From IMG/VR virus record IMGVR_UViG_3300035670_001192, positions 1-24,617 of that record: 24,617 bases of DNA; one strand, 5' to 3'. The stretch comes from a virus. The translations under genes and the position numbers were made by a program. A model generated the notes under the pieces. It ran no database searches and was not told the origin of the DNA. It saw only the letters and a program-made list of their open reading frames with translations. Shown here piece after piece: positions 14,633 to 21,780 of the stretch (position 1 is its first letter; every line of letters starts with the position of its first letter).

Positions 14633-16484
14633 TTTTTATATTATCCTCCCAATTACGTAACATCATATTTCCTTTTTCATATGCTTCTCTTTCAATTTCA
14701 GGCAAATCACCATCCTTATTTGTATTTTGAGTTGTTATATTATTTAATCTACCTTCTAAATTTTGCATATGATGAATCATCTCATGTGAAAATGAACGCA
14801 AAACATCTTTTGGGTGTCTGTTCATAGTGTAAAGAGTGATTGACTTTTCATTAGGATCATAATAAGCCGTTTTACCCAAAAGATTGGATGCGTTTTCTTT
14901 ATCATCCTTTATAACCTTTATTTTAGGCAATGGTTGAATTTTTATTCCATTGTCTATCATATACTTAGATAAAGATAACATCCCATCTTGGAGATTCCAA
15001 TCTTTTTCAAATGTTTCTTTAACAAATGTTTCAGCTAATTCATTTAGTCCAAATACATCATTTTCTTTTACAGGAGCAAAACCTGAACCATAAGGTAAGG
15101 CTGTACCTGCTTGTGGGTCAGATGCTTCTTTCATTTTACGTAAACGTTCTGTTTTCTTTTTAGACATTTCTTTACGTTTTTCAATATAATCTAAAGCACG
15201 TTTTAGTCTTGATTTAACTTCAGGATCTTTAGCTCTACCATAAGCAGCTCTTACTCGTTGATGAATTACATTTATAATTTGAGATTGACGAGCGTGAGAT
15301 TTAGCTTTAAATGATTTTTTATTTAAAGTATCAACTATATCTTCTTTAGTTTTAAAAGATATACCTACTGTATCTTTAGGATCTTCATCTGTGTATAATC
15401 TGCGACCTGATCCTTTAGGTTTTTTACCTGTTCCTACTTTAGGATCTTCTTCATTAATTGGATTAGGTAAAATAGCTGTTACAAAATCTCCTGATTGTTT
15501 AAATGTTACTCCAGGTATAGCTTTAGAAATAAATGCTCTATATAATTGATCTCTTTGAGTACCAAAATATTCTTCACTTGATTTTTTAGAAGGAGAATAA
15601 ATAATAGCTTTAGCTTTAAATTTTTTAAGATATTTTTTAATTATATCTACTATAGTAGCCATTACTCTATACATTTCACCTTTATTAACTACTATTTTAG
15701 CTGATGAACCTTCAGCACCTTTAGGTTTAGCTGAAAATTCAATTTCTAAAGCAGGAAGAGATTCTATTTGTCCTGCAGGAAAGAAAACGGTTGATTTAAT
15801 ATCTACATCATATTGAGTTTCACTATCTGTTACAAAACGAGTGTAAACATAGTAACCTTCTTGATCAATTTCTTCCCATTTATAGGGTTTAAGACTTGCT
15901 TCACCTACTTCTGTTATTTTTTCTTCTTTAACTACTGGAGAAATAATATTCCATACTTGTTCTTTCTCTTTAATGTCTGGAATAAATTGGAAAAATTGTT
16001 CTTTATTGTTGTCTTTGACTGCTTGTCTTGTTTTAGTACCACTTACTCCACCAGATGATGTAATTACTTTAACTTCAAGGTTTGGGTACTTAGATATAGA
16101 TTTTGTTCTACTAGCTATATCTTCTAAATCACTATCTTCACCTTCTCTAGCTCCTAACACCCAATATACTTTAGTATCAGGATTGTCTTTAGCATAATTT
16201 AAAACAGATTTAACAGGGGCAACAGAAGGTTCAACACTAACTTTATCTGAAAGGTAGGGTTTATAGATTTCCCATATTTTAATAGACTCATCTTGAGTAA
16301 TACCATCTCTAACTCCTCCACCAACAAATATTTTTAACTCATCTATGTTGGGTAATTCTTCTAATGTTTGTTTTGCAACATTAAAGTGACCTTTGGTTGG
16401 GGGTTTAAAACCCCCACCATAAATGGCTACTGTTTTTTTAGTATCTAACAGTTCCTCAATAAGGAATTTAGTTAGTTCATTCAT
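14625..16484 (-). CDS. Multidomain polyprotein: nucleotidylyltransferase, phage modules and C-terminal HExxH metallopeptidase
   Basis: A 619-residue fusion. Residues 1-12 form a leader (MNELTKFLIEEL). Residues 18-180 are a nucleotidylyltransferase: GGGFKPPTKGH (23-33) is the (H/T)xGH signature, with VSGTKTRQAV (147-156) as the second motif. Residues about 195-340 form a phage module (GEASLKPYKWEEID, VVNKGEMYRVMATIVDIIKKYLKKF). Residues about 364-450 form another (DEDPKDTVGISFKTKEDIVDTL, KSHARQSQIINVIHQRVR), common in cyanophages. Residues about 490-619 carry HEMIH at 567-571 with EIEREAYEKG near 597-606 supplying a possible third ligand, so a zincin-like metallopeptidase. Candidate gp21-type sites lie between the parts (VGE|A, INE|E, MKE|A, VKE|N). 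Coupled by TAATG upstream. Confidence 0.85.
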   Translation of the reverse strand: MNELTKFLIEELLDTKKTVAIYGGGFKPPTKGHFNVAKQTLEELPNIDELKIFVGGGVRDGITQDESIKIWEIYKPYLSDKVSVEPSVAPVKSVLNYAKDNPDTKVYWVLGAREGEDSDLEDIASRTKSISKYPNLEVKVITSSGGVSGTKTRQAVKDNNKEQFFQFIPDIKEKEQVWNIISPVVKEEKITEVGEASLKPYKWEEIDQEGYYVYTRFVTDSETQYDVDIKSTVFFPAGQIESLPALEIEFSAKPKGAEGSSAKIVVNKGEMYRVMATIVDIIKKYLKKFKAKAIIYSPSKKSSEEYFGTQRDQLYRAFISKAIPGVTFKQSGDFVTAILPNPINEEDPKVGTGKKPKGSGRRLYTDEDPKDTVGISFKTKEDIVDTLNKKSFKAKSHARQSQIINVIHQRVRAAYGRAKDPEVKSRLKRALDYIEKRKEMSKKKTERLRKMKEASDPQAGTALPYGSGFAPVKENDVFGLNELAETFVKETFEKDWNLQDGMLSLSKYMIDNGIKIQPLPKIKVIKDDKENASNLLGKTAYYDPNEKSITLYTMNRHPKDVLRSFSHEMIHHMQNLEGRLNNITTQNTNKDGDLPEIEREAYEKGNMMLRNWEDNIKNV

Positions 16485-16876
16485 TATTTCAATTTCATTA
16501 TTTTTTCTTTTGCTACTTTTTTCTTTTCCTCAATGTCTGTTTTAGCTGAGCGAAAAGCTTCCATAGCATCTTCCATTTCTTTAAGAGAAGTTTCATATTG
16601 TTTAATAGCCTCAGCAGCGGCTCTACGAGCATCAGATTTTTGCTTATAGATACCTAATACATTTTCTTCTTTCAAACCACCTCTAACTTGGTTAGCAAAA
16701 TATAAAACAGTAGATTCAAATACTAAATCTTCAATTTTATCTTCTTTTGATGTAGGTTTTTCAGTTACAAAGAATTTACCAATTTCATCTACCATTGGTG
16801 ATTTTTCTTCTTTAACAGGCTCAAGATAGTTTTTTTCTGTTTCTTCTATCTCATTTAATAAGTCTAATAATTTCAT
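16484..16876 (-). CDS. Small helical protein with capsid-targeting-like leader
   Basis: Unrecognised, 130 residues. It begins MKLLDLLNEIEETEKN, a leader with an L-N-E|I site, followed by an acidic stretch with VKEEKSPMVDEIGKFFV. The rest is helical: VLYFANQVRGG, then a long coiled-coil-like region (QKSDARRAAAEAIKQYETSL to MEAFRSAKTDIEEKKKVAKE). There are no Cys and no catalytic signature. It overlaps the kinase start region by 4 bases and the polyprotein by one base, so all three are translated as a block. Confidence 0.72.
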   Translation of the reverse strand: MKLLDLLNEIEETEKNYLEPVKEEKSPMVDEIGKFFVTEKPTSKEDKIEDLVFESTVLYFANQVRGGLKEENVLGIYKQKSDARRAAAEAIKQYETSLKEMEDAMEAFRSAKTDIEEKKKVAKEKIMKLK

Positions 16877-17634
16877 TTGTTTATAAAGTTAGTGATTTTT
16901 TGTTGGGCTGATTCTAAAGTATCAAACTCTGGTTGTGTGTTAAGAGTTTGTTTTATATCTGAATATATTTGTTGTGTTTCTTTTTTAGATTTCTCTATTT
17001 CCTCAGGTGATTTTTCTTTACCTACCTGTCCTAAAGGTTTAATATATGTTTTAAAAATATACTCTTCATCAAAATTTTGGTTTGTGTCTTTAGGATCATT
17101 ATTTAACAATACAAAGTCACTACCAAAAGCTTGTCTATATACGTCTATATTTTTATTTACATCACGCCAAGAACGTAATACGATACTTGGTAATAATGAT
17201 CTGTCTCGTTGTTTATTACGTTCTAAAGACGTTATAGGCGAGACATAAGTCATTAACATGAATGTATCGTAACCTAGATCTTCTAATTGTTGTTTTTTCT
17301 TTAATAAAGTTTTAGAAGAACCTCCTACACTATCAATTAATAAATTTTTAGCATTTTTTAAAGCATCTTGATACTTAACATCTGTTGCTTTTCTTGCTTG
17401 ACCCATTAACTCACCTGCCTTTTTAAGTTCATCAGGTGACATTTTAGCTAACTTCATTCCAATACCAGAGGCCTTTAATAAGGCCTCATAAGTATCATCT
17501 ACATTAATAGTAGTAAAGTCTGAAGGTATTAATTTAGAGGAGATATAAGACTTCCCTGATCCAGCTGGACCTGCCATAAAAATGGCTTTAGGCTTTCCTT
17601 GTATTTCTTTTAATAAAGAGACCAGTCCAATCAT
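16873..17634 (-). CDS. Zeta-toxin-like P-loop kinase with leader
   Basis: A 253-residue P-loop kinase. Leader MIGLVSLLKE|I, then KAIFMAGPAGSGKSYISSKL with Walker A GPAGSGKS at 22-29. FTTINVDDTYE supplies an Asp pair after the first beta-alpha unit, LLIDSVGGSS resembles the second strand motif, and RNKQRDRSLLPSIVLRSW supplies lid arginines. This layout is typical of the zeta-toxin/AAA_33 group of small-molecule or UDP-sugar kinases found in many phages. The C-terminus (about 205-253) is a Lys/Glu/Gln-rich helical tail. It is the first gene after the 17660-17683 terminator and so likely starts the cargo operon; the shared 8-mer lies 14 bases before its ATG. Substrate unknown. Confidence 0.82.
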   Translation of the reverse strand: MIGLVSLLKEIQGKPKAIFMAGPAGSGKSYISSKLIPSDFTTINVDDTYEALLKASGIGMKLAKMSPDELKKAGELMGQARKATDVKYQDALKNAKNLLIDSVGGSSKTLLKKKQQLEDLGYDTFMLMTYVSPITSLERNKQRDRSLLPSIVLRSWRDVNKNIDVYRQAFGSDFVLLNNDPKDTNQNFDEEYIFKTYIKPLGQVGKEKSPEEIEKSKKETQQIYSDIKQTLNTQPEFDTLESAQQKITNFINK

Positions 17635-17648
17635 GGAAATATTTTGTC

Positions 17649-17656
17649 ATAAATAT
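17649..17656 (-). promoter_or_regulatory. Shared intergenic 8-mer
   Basis: ATATTTAT on the coding strand, 14 bases before the ATG at 17634 and just after the terminator at 17660-17683, where a new promoter would be expected. This placement is the best argument for a promoter role. Confidence 0.55.
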
Positions 17657-17659
17657 AAT

Positions 17660-17683
17660 AAAAAAGGCTTGGATAACCAAGCC
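17660..17683 (-). terminator. Rho-independent terminator
   Basis: A perfect 7-bp stem GGCTTGG/CCAAGCC (arms 17677-17683 and 17666-17672) with a four-base loop is followed on the minus strand by six T. The other strand has a weaker T-rich run, so some bidirectional use is possible. It separates the replication-type genes from the kinase gene that opens the next unit. Confidence 0.92.
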
Positions 17684-17707
17684 CTTTCTTTTAATATTTT
17701 TATTTAA

Positions 17708-17971
17708 TTAGATAAGATCAAGAGCTTTTAAAGCTACTGAGAATTTATTTGGGCTAATTTGGGCACGTTGTTTTTCAGTATCTATAGACATAATTTCAGC
17801 TTCTTGACCTACTTCGAAACCATGGGCTTCTTTATCGTATCTAGTTATATTTTTATTAAGTCTAACTTTGTCTCCTACTTTAAATTCCTCATTTAATACT
17901 TCCATCATTTTCTTAGCTTGACCTTCCGTGATGATACCTGCTAATTGATTCATTCTGATAATGTCTTTCAT
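17708..17971 (-). CDS. Small KOW/SH3-like protein
   Basis: Start at the ATG at 17971 gives 87 residues: MKDIIRMNQLAGIITEGQAK, then a helix ending VLNEEF, then FKVGDKVRLNKNI and FEVGQEAEIMSI, which look like the strands of a small SH3/KOW-type barrel. The N-terminal NQLAGIITEGQ stretch recurs in many phage and flavobacterial short proteins. The ATG at 17989 is possible, but it falls inside the shared intergenic 8-mer and adds a low-complexity VNNNK stretch, so I prefer 17971. ITE|G and LNE|E are candidate protease sites. It is the last gene before the 17660-17683 terminator. Function unknown. Confidence 0.7.
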   Translation of the reverse strand: MKDIIRMNQLAGIITEGQAKKMMEVLNEEFKVGDKVRLNKNITRYDKEAHGFEVGQEAEIMSIDTEKQRAQISPNKFSVALKALDLI

Positions 17972-17987
17972 TTTATTATTATTTACC

Positions 17988-17995
17988 ATAAATAT
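17988..17995 (-). promoter_or_regulatory. Shared intergenic 8-mer
   Basis: ATATTTAT on the coding strand, 16 bases before the preferred ATG at 17971. Confidence 0.45.
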
Positions 17996-18006
17996 ATAAA
18001 AGAAAA

Positions 18007-18780
18007 CTAAGATTCCAAATTTCTTTTTACTGTGGTCTTGAATTCAGTAAAGATTGGAGCGTGAGTAGGATTTTCTAAATCAAATAAACGTTTTACTGTC
18101 TTAAAGATATCAATGTTTTCCTCTTGTGTTCTAGTAGATAAAACCATTTCCCATCCTTTACCTTGCATTTTTTCTTTATTGGATTTACGTTTAGATGATT
18201 TTAACCAAAGGATACCATAATTGTCTACTTTTTTACCATAACATTCCTCATAACACTTACCGTAAACAGCAGTCTGTAATTCATAAGTAGGTTGAATATG
18301 ATTAGATGTTTTAAAGTCAATTAACCAAAGTTTATCTTCAATTTCAACAATCAAATCACAAGTTCCTGCTACTTTTAATTCATCTGAAAATAAATGAACT
18401 TCAGCCTCAATTAGTTTTGGATTATAGGTTTCCCAAAAGTCTACAAAACGTAAAAACATTTGCCACACATCAGGACTATATTGAGGATTACCATATTGGT
18501 TCATAAAATTCATTTCTTTACCTTCAAGGTATTCTTCAATCATTTCATGAACTTGGGTTCCTTCCTCACCTGCTTTTTTAACAATATGTTCAGCAGAGTA
18601 ACCTACTTTTTTAAGCCAATCCTCAAAAAATTTACCTTTAGGATAATAACCTAAAACATAAGTAATTGATGGGTAGTATTCTCCATTTCGTCTATAATAA
18701 CGAGAGTCTGGTAATGTTATTTGTTTAGCATCATCTGATACTTCTAAAATTCTATTGTAAGATTTTTTTATTTTGCTCAT
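18007..18780 (-). CDS. PD-(D/E)XK exonuclease, RecB/Cas4-like
   Basis: A 257-residue nuclease with the full RecB-type motif set: H78 in GTQVHEMIEEYL, E125/E127 in LIEAEVHLF, D142 in AGTCDLI, D155 and K157 in LIDFKTS, and the QxxxY motif Q169-Y173 in LQTAVYGKCY. This is the PD-(D/E)XK exonuclease fold used in phage recombination and end processing. It starts through a TAATG junction with the HNH gene. Before that insertion it would have followed the primase directly, so a replication/recombination role fits. No iron-sulfur Cys cluster is evident, which argues against a true Cas4. Confidence 0.88.
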   Translation of the reverse strand: MSKIKKSYNRILEVSDDAKQITLPDSRYYRRNGEYYPSITYVLGYYPKGKFFEDWLKKVGYSAEHIVKKAGEEGTQVHEMIEEYLEGKEMNFMNQYGNPQYSPDVWQMFLRFVDFWETYNPKLIEAEVHLFSDELKVAGTCDLIVEIEDKLWLIDFKTSNHIQPTYELQTAVYGKCYEECYGKKVDNYGILWLKSSKRKSNKEKMQGKGWEMVLSTRTQEENIDIFKTVKRLFDLENPTHAPIFTEFKTTVKRNLES

Positions 18781-19424
18781 TATTTTTTTGCTTTATTTCT
18801 GTTTCCGGTTGTATTTTCATACCCATATTGTTTAGCTATTTCTGTAGTTTTAAATAAAGGTTGCATATTAGTATAATGGAAACACTTATGTTGTTCTTCT
18901 ATTTTTGTTAGATCAAAACTAGAGCATGGTTTTATATGATCTATTTCCCATATTTCTCCATGATTTTCCCAATCCATTTCATATAAAAATTGTTGTTCTA
19001 GATATAATTTAAATTCTTTAATAGAACAACCTATTAAATTTATAACAGATGTTTCTTTTTTATTTTTCTTTAGAAGATCATGAAATCTACTTCTAAGAAT
19101 ATTTTTTAGTTTATATTGAATATTTTCTTTATATTTTTGTTTATTATATTCATTTATTTTATTTTTATTTTTTTCTCTCCACTCTTTACCATAAGTAGAT
19201 ATTTTATTTTTATTGTTTTCTATCCATTTTTTATTATAATTAGATACCTTTTCTTTATTATCTTTAATATATTTTTTCTGGTATTCTATTTTATTTTCTT
19301 TACAAGATATATATTTTTCTTTATTACATTCTTTACATATATTAAAGTATCCATCTTTATGTTTTATACTTTTGTAAAAACTATTATATTCTTTACTTTT
19401 TTTACATTTTATACATTCTTTCAT
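18780..19424 (-). CDS. HNH endonuclease, free-standing homing type
   Basis: A 214-residue nuclease. The N-terminus has a zinc-finger-like C4-C7/C30-C33 pair (ECIKCKKS, ICKEC). Residues 35-101 are a Lys/Asn/Glu-rich linker of tandem 15-residue repeats. The C-terminal domain has NLIGCSIKEFKLYLEQQF, EIWEIDHIKPCSSF with D162/H163, and HYTNMQPL with N186, the HNH active site. The gene is even more AT-rich than its neighbours and is wedged between primase and exonuclease, typical of a selfish homing endonuclease gene. It ends in a TAATG junction that starts the exonuclease. The shared 8-mer lies six bases before its ATG, so it may have acquired phage expression signals. Confidence 0.9.
   Translation of the reverse strand: MKECIKCKKSKEYNSFYKSIKHKDGYFNICKECNKEKYISCKENKIEYQKKYIKDNKEKVSNYNKKWIENNKNKISTYGKEWREKNKNKINEYNKQKYKENIQYKLKNILRSRFHDLLKKNKKETSVINLIGCSIKEFKLYLEQQFLYEMDWENHGEIWEIDHIKPCSSFDLTKIEEQHKCFHYTNMQPLFKTTEIAKQYGYENTTGNRNKAKK
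19122..19322 (-). repeat. Tandem 15-residue (45-bp) repeats in the HNH linker
   Basis: Four units and a partial one: KEKYISCKENKIEYQ, KKYIKDNKEKVSNYN, KKWIENNKNKISTYG, KEWREKNKNKINEYN, then KQKYKEN. Aromatic, Asn-Lys and Tyr positions recur every 15 residues. Such repeats in nuclease linkers probably contact DNA as a series of short helices. Confidence 0.85.
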
Positions 19425-19430
19425 TCGGTT

Positions 19431-19438
19431 ATAAATAT
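19431..19438 (-). promoter_or_regulatory. Shared intergenic 8-mer
   Basis: ATATTTAT on the coding strand, six bases before the ATG of the HNH gene at 19424. Confidence 0.45.
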
Positions 19439-19445
19439 ATAAAAA

Positions 19446-20378
19446 TTATTTCAAGAATAGTTTTTTCTCAAGTAAACCTGAGAGTGTTAAGGGTAATGTG
19501 TCTGAAATTGTTTCTATAAAGATTTTAAAGCCCATTTCACTTGGGTCTTTATCTTGCATGTCTACAAGATATACTTCTTTGCCTTCATTCATTAATTGTT
19601 CACAAAAAGATAAAGCTTGTTTTTGGGCATCTTTATCTAAAGCTATATATATTTTATCAACAGAAGACATTACTATCTTCTTCATTAAGTTTGCTTGAAT
19701 GTTTTTACCTAAAAGCGGAATAACATTTCGTTTAATAGTAATAGCGTCAAATGGTCCTTCACACAATATAAACGGTATATCCCAATTTATAAATAACTCA
19801 AACGGTATGATATCACGAGATACAGATGGGTTTCTATATTTTACTTTTGAATCTTTTTCAAATGAACGACCTGTAAAGTAATTTAGTTTTCCATCTGCAT
19901 CATATGAAGGAATAATAACCATATTTTTATATGGTCCTGATTCACAATAACCAATATTGTATTTTAAAATATCTTCCTCACTAACATTTCTGGATTTGAT
20001 ATAATTTAAAGCATGTCTACCAATAATGTCTGATTTCTGAATATTAATTAAGGGTTTAAATTCTTTAGGTAAAGATAATGTTTCAACTTCTTCTTGCTTA
20101 TTATAAACAATAAATGACTTAACAATGGCTTTTAATTCAGCCATTTTTTCAGGTGGTGCTTTTACTGCTTTAAATAATTGTTGAATTTTTTTACCTTTTT
20201 TATCACAAGCCCAACAATGCCATTTTTCATAATGAGATGAACCTTCATCAAAATTAATTTCTAATTTAGGTTTAGCGTGATTACAAAAAGGACAATGGTG
20301 AGACTGGTTACCTCTAGAGGTAGACTTACCTGTACCTAATACAGAATTCACTAACGCAATCAGGGCTTGATTTAGCAT
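19446..20378 (-). CDS. DNA primase, T4 gp61-like
   Basis: A 310-residue DnaG-type primase that makes RNA primers for lagging-strand synthesis with the phage helicase. The N-terminal zinc finger has C29-P-F-C32 and C55-W-A-C58. The central domain includes ALNYIKSRNVSEEDILKYNIGY. The TOPRIM fold carries CEGPFDAI (206-213), ALDKDAQKQ (246-254) and DKDPSEMG (276-283), all acidic metal ligands present. Length is close to T4 gp61 (about 340 residues). Downstream come the HNH and exonuclease genes. The start at 20378 has no competing ATG that would keep the Zn finger complete. Confidence 0.93.
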   Translation of the reverse strand: MLNQALIALVNSVLGTGKSTSRGNQSHHCPFCNHAKPKLEINFDEGSSHYEKWHCWACDKKGKKIQQLFKAVKAPPEKMAELKAIVKSFIVYNKQEEVETLSLPKEFKPLINIQKSDIIGRHALNYIKSRNVSEEDILKYNIGYCESGPYKNMVIIPSYDADGKLNYFTGRSFEKDSKVKYRNPSVSRDIIPFELFINWDIPFILCEGPFDAITIKRNVIPLLGKNIQANLMKKIVMSSVDKIYIALDKDAQKQALSFCEQLMNEGKEVYLVDMQDKDPSEMGFKIFIETISDTLPLTLSGLLEKKLFLK

Positions 20379-20415
20379 TAATGTAATGTAATAAAAAAGG
20401 TTTAAATAAACAAAT

Positions 20416-20856
20416 TTAGTTAAAGTCCTTAGTAAAGAATTTACCTAAAATATTATCATTAAAGTATCCTTCAGGGTGTTCTAATACACCTAACTGAAAT
20501 AAGTACTTACATTCATAGTAAGTAAGAAGTTTTTTATTAGGAACCAATTGTAGAATTTCACGGATAAATTCCTCTTGTTTACCTCCTTTTATGAGCTCCA
20601 TAATTGGTTTAGCAGAACCATAATAGGTTTTCCAGTCCGATTCTTTTACTACCACCTTAGTGGCTGACTTCCTGCCTGGACCTGTTTGTTCTGCTAGTTC
20701 CTTTTTTGTTAGTTTTTTCTTTATATTGTGAAATAATGATTTCTTACCAATATAAGATTTACCTGTTGGTTTATGAGTTACTATGTAAATAAAACCAAAT
20801 GTATCTTGAGGCATATCCTCAATTGAATTTATAACTTTTTTGTTGTATAACCACAT
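20416..20856 (-). CDS. GIY-YIG-like nuclease, possibly degenerate
   Basis: A 146-residue protein recalling small GIY-YIG-like proteins of T4-like phages. GFIYIVTHKPTGKSYIGKKS (21-40) gives the F-I-Y and Y-I-G strands, followed by ESDWKTYYGSAKPI (72-85), EEFIREILQL and YYECKYLFQLGVL with E115 as the likely catalytic Glu and YFNDN with N133/N135. The Arg normally found soon after YIG is not clear (K38/K39 are nearby), so activity is uncertain. It starts two bases before the end of the structural gene block and precedes the primase. Confidence 0.75.
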   Translation of the reverse strand: MWLYNKKVINSIEDMPQDTFGFIYIVTHKPTGKSYIGKKSLFHNIKKKLTKKELAEQTGPGRKSATKVVVKESDWKTYYGSAKPIMELIKGGKQEEFIREILQLVPNKKLLTYYECKYLFQLGVLEHPEGYFNDNILGKFFTKDFN

Positions 20857-20857
20857 A

Positions 20858-21775
20858 TTATCTATCTATGTTTATAAGTATTGTAGTATCTGTTGTAGGT
20901 GATAAAGGTAATGGTTGAGATAATTTTCCTACTGCTAGCAATTGTTGAGCTTCATTATATAAACCAACTGTTGTTACATAAGGCTGAAATAAAGAACTAG
21001 TAGCAAAAGAATAAAGAGTATCATTGTTTGACCCTGAAAGTAATGTTGGGTTTAAACTAAAATTAAATTCATTTTCTCTAGCTGTACATTTATATTGGGT
21101 TTCATAAATTGTAACTGATGATGAAAATGAACAAGTTACATTAGAACTAGTTACAAAGTTGTTTATAACTAAAGTTTGATCAGTTATAATAGCTAAACCA
21201 TGAGGATAAAAAATATTACCACAAATTTCTCCTGAAGAAGAAAGTATTAAATTACCTTCCCCATCATCATAAATTGAACCACTATCAGCAATCCAATTAA
21301 AAGAATTAGGTTGAATATAATTACCAAATAAACCTACAGGTACAGAAAGTACTCCTACATAAGAATTTGACTCTGTTGGAAAGGAGTGCTCAAATATTAA
21401 AGTTGTTTGAGGATAATTCCAATATCTACCCGCAGATGAAGTAGGACCTACTAAAACATCTCCAGCTGTATTAGCACCAGGTACTAAACTAGCTGTAAAA
21501 GTAGGTGAACCTAAACTAGCGGTAGAATTTAAATAGTTTGAGTAATATAATTCTTTAACTGAACTATAAACTAATCTTTGATATTGGGTAGATATTTGAC
21601 CTGTGGTAGGGTCAGTTAAAGGATTAAATAAAGAACTAGTAGCTAAACCTAAAAATCTATCAATTCCTACATTAGAACCAGTTAAAGCAGCCGCCCCTTG
21701 AAAATTAAACGATTTGTTTAATTCAAGCGGAGTAACTACTATATCCGATGCTAAAAATTGTTTGTAGGTACCCAT
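20858..21775 (-). CDS. Virion structural protein with paralogous C-terminal domain
   Basis: A 305-residue protein rich in Ser, Thr, Asn and Gly with no enzyme motif. It begins MGTYKQFLASDIVVTPLELN and is predicted beta-rich. The last 75 or so residues, from ENEFNFSLNPTLLSG through VTTVGLYNEAQQLLAVGKLS, match the end of the next protein in transcription order (21781-22827). The same end is recognisable in putative structural proteins of marine and freshwater T4-like phages. A tail, baseplate or fibre-associated role is likely. The gap to the upstream gene is five bases, so co-translation is expected. Confidence 0.8.
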   Translation of the reverse strand: MGTYKQFLASDIVVTPLELNKSFNFQGAAALTGSNVGIDRFLGLATSSLFNPLTDPTTGQISTQYQRLVYSSVKELYYSNYLNSTASLGSPTFTASLVPGANTAGDVLVGPTSSAGRYWNYPQTTLIFEHSFPTESNSYVGVLSVPVGLFGNYIQPNSFNWIADSGSIYDDGEGNLILSSSGEICGNIFYPHGLAIITDQTLVINNFVTSSNVTCSFSSSVTIYETQYKCTARENEFNFSLNPTLLSGSNNDTLYSFATSSLFQPYVTTVGLYNEAQQLLAVGKLSQPLPLSPTTDTTILINIDR

Positions 21776-21780
21776 TCATT

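Noticed and set aside
12125-17248. Several plus-strand open frames of 60-120 codons
   Set aside because: Each lies fully opposite a well-supported minus-strand gene and shows no recognisable domain.
19116-19442. Plus-strand open frame opposite the HNH gene with many hydrophobic residues
   Set aside because: It is the antisense of Lys/Asn-rich codons; Phe/Ile runs arise from AAA/AAT codons and no start signal is seen.
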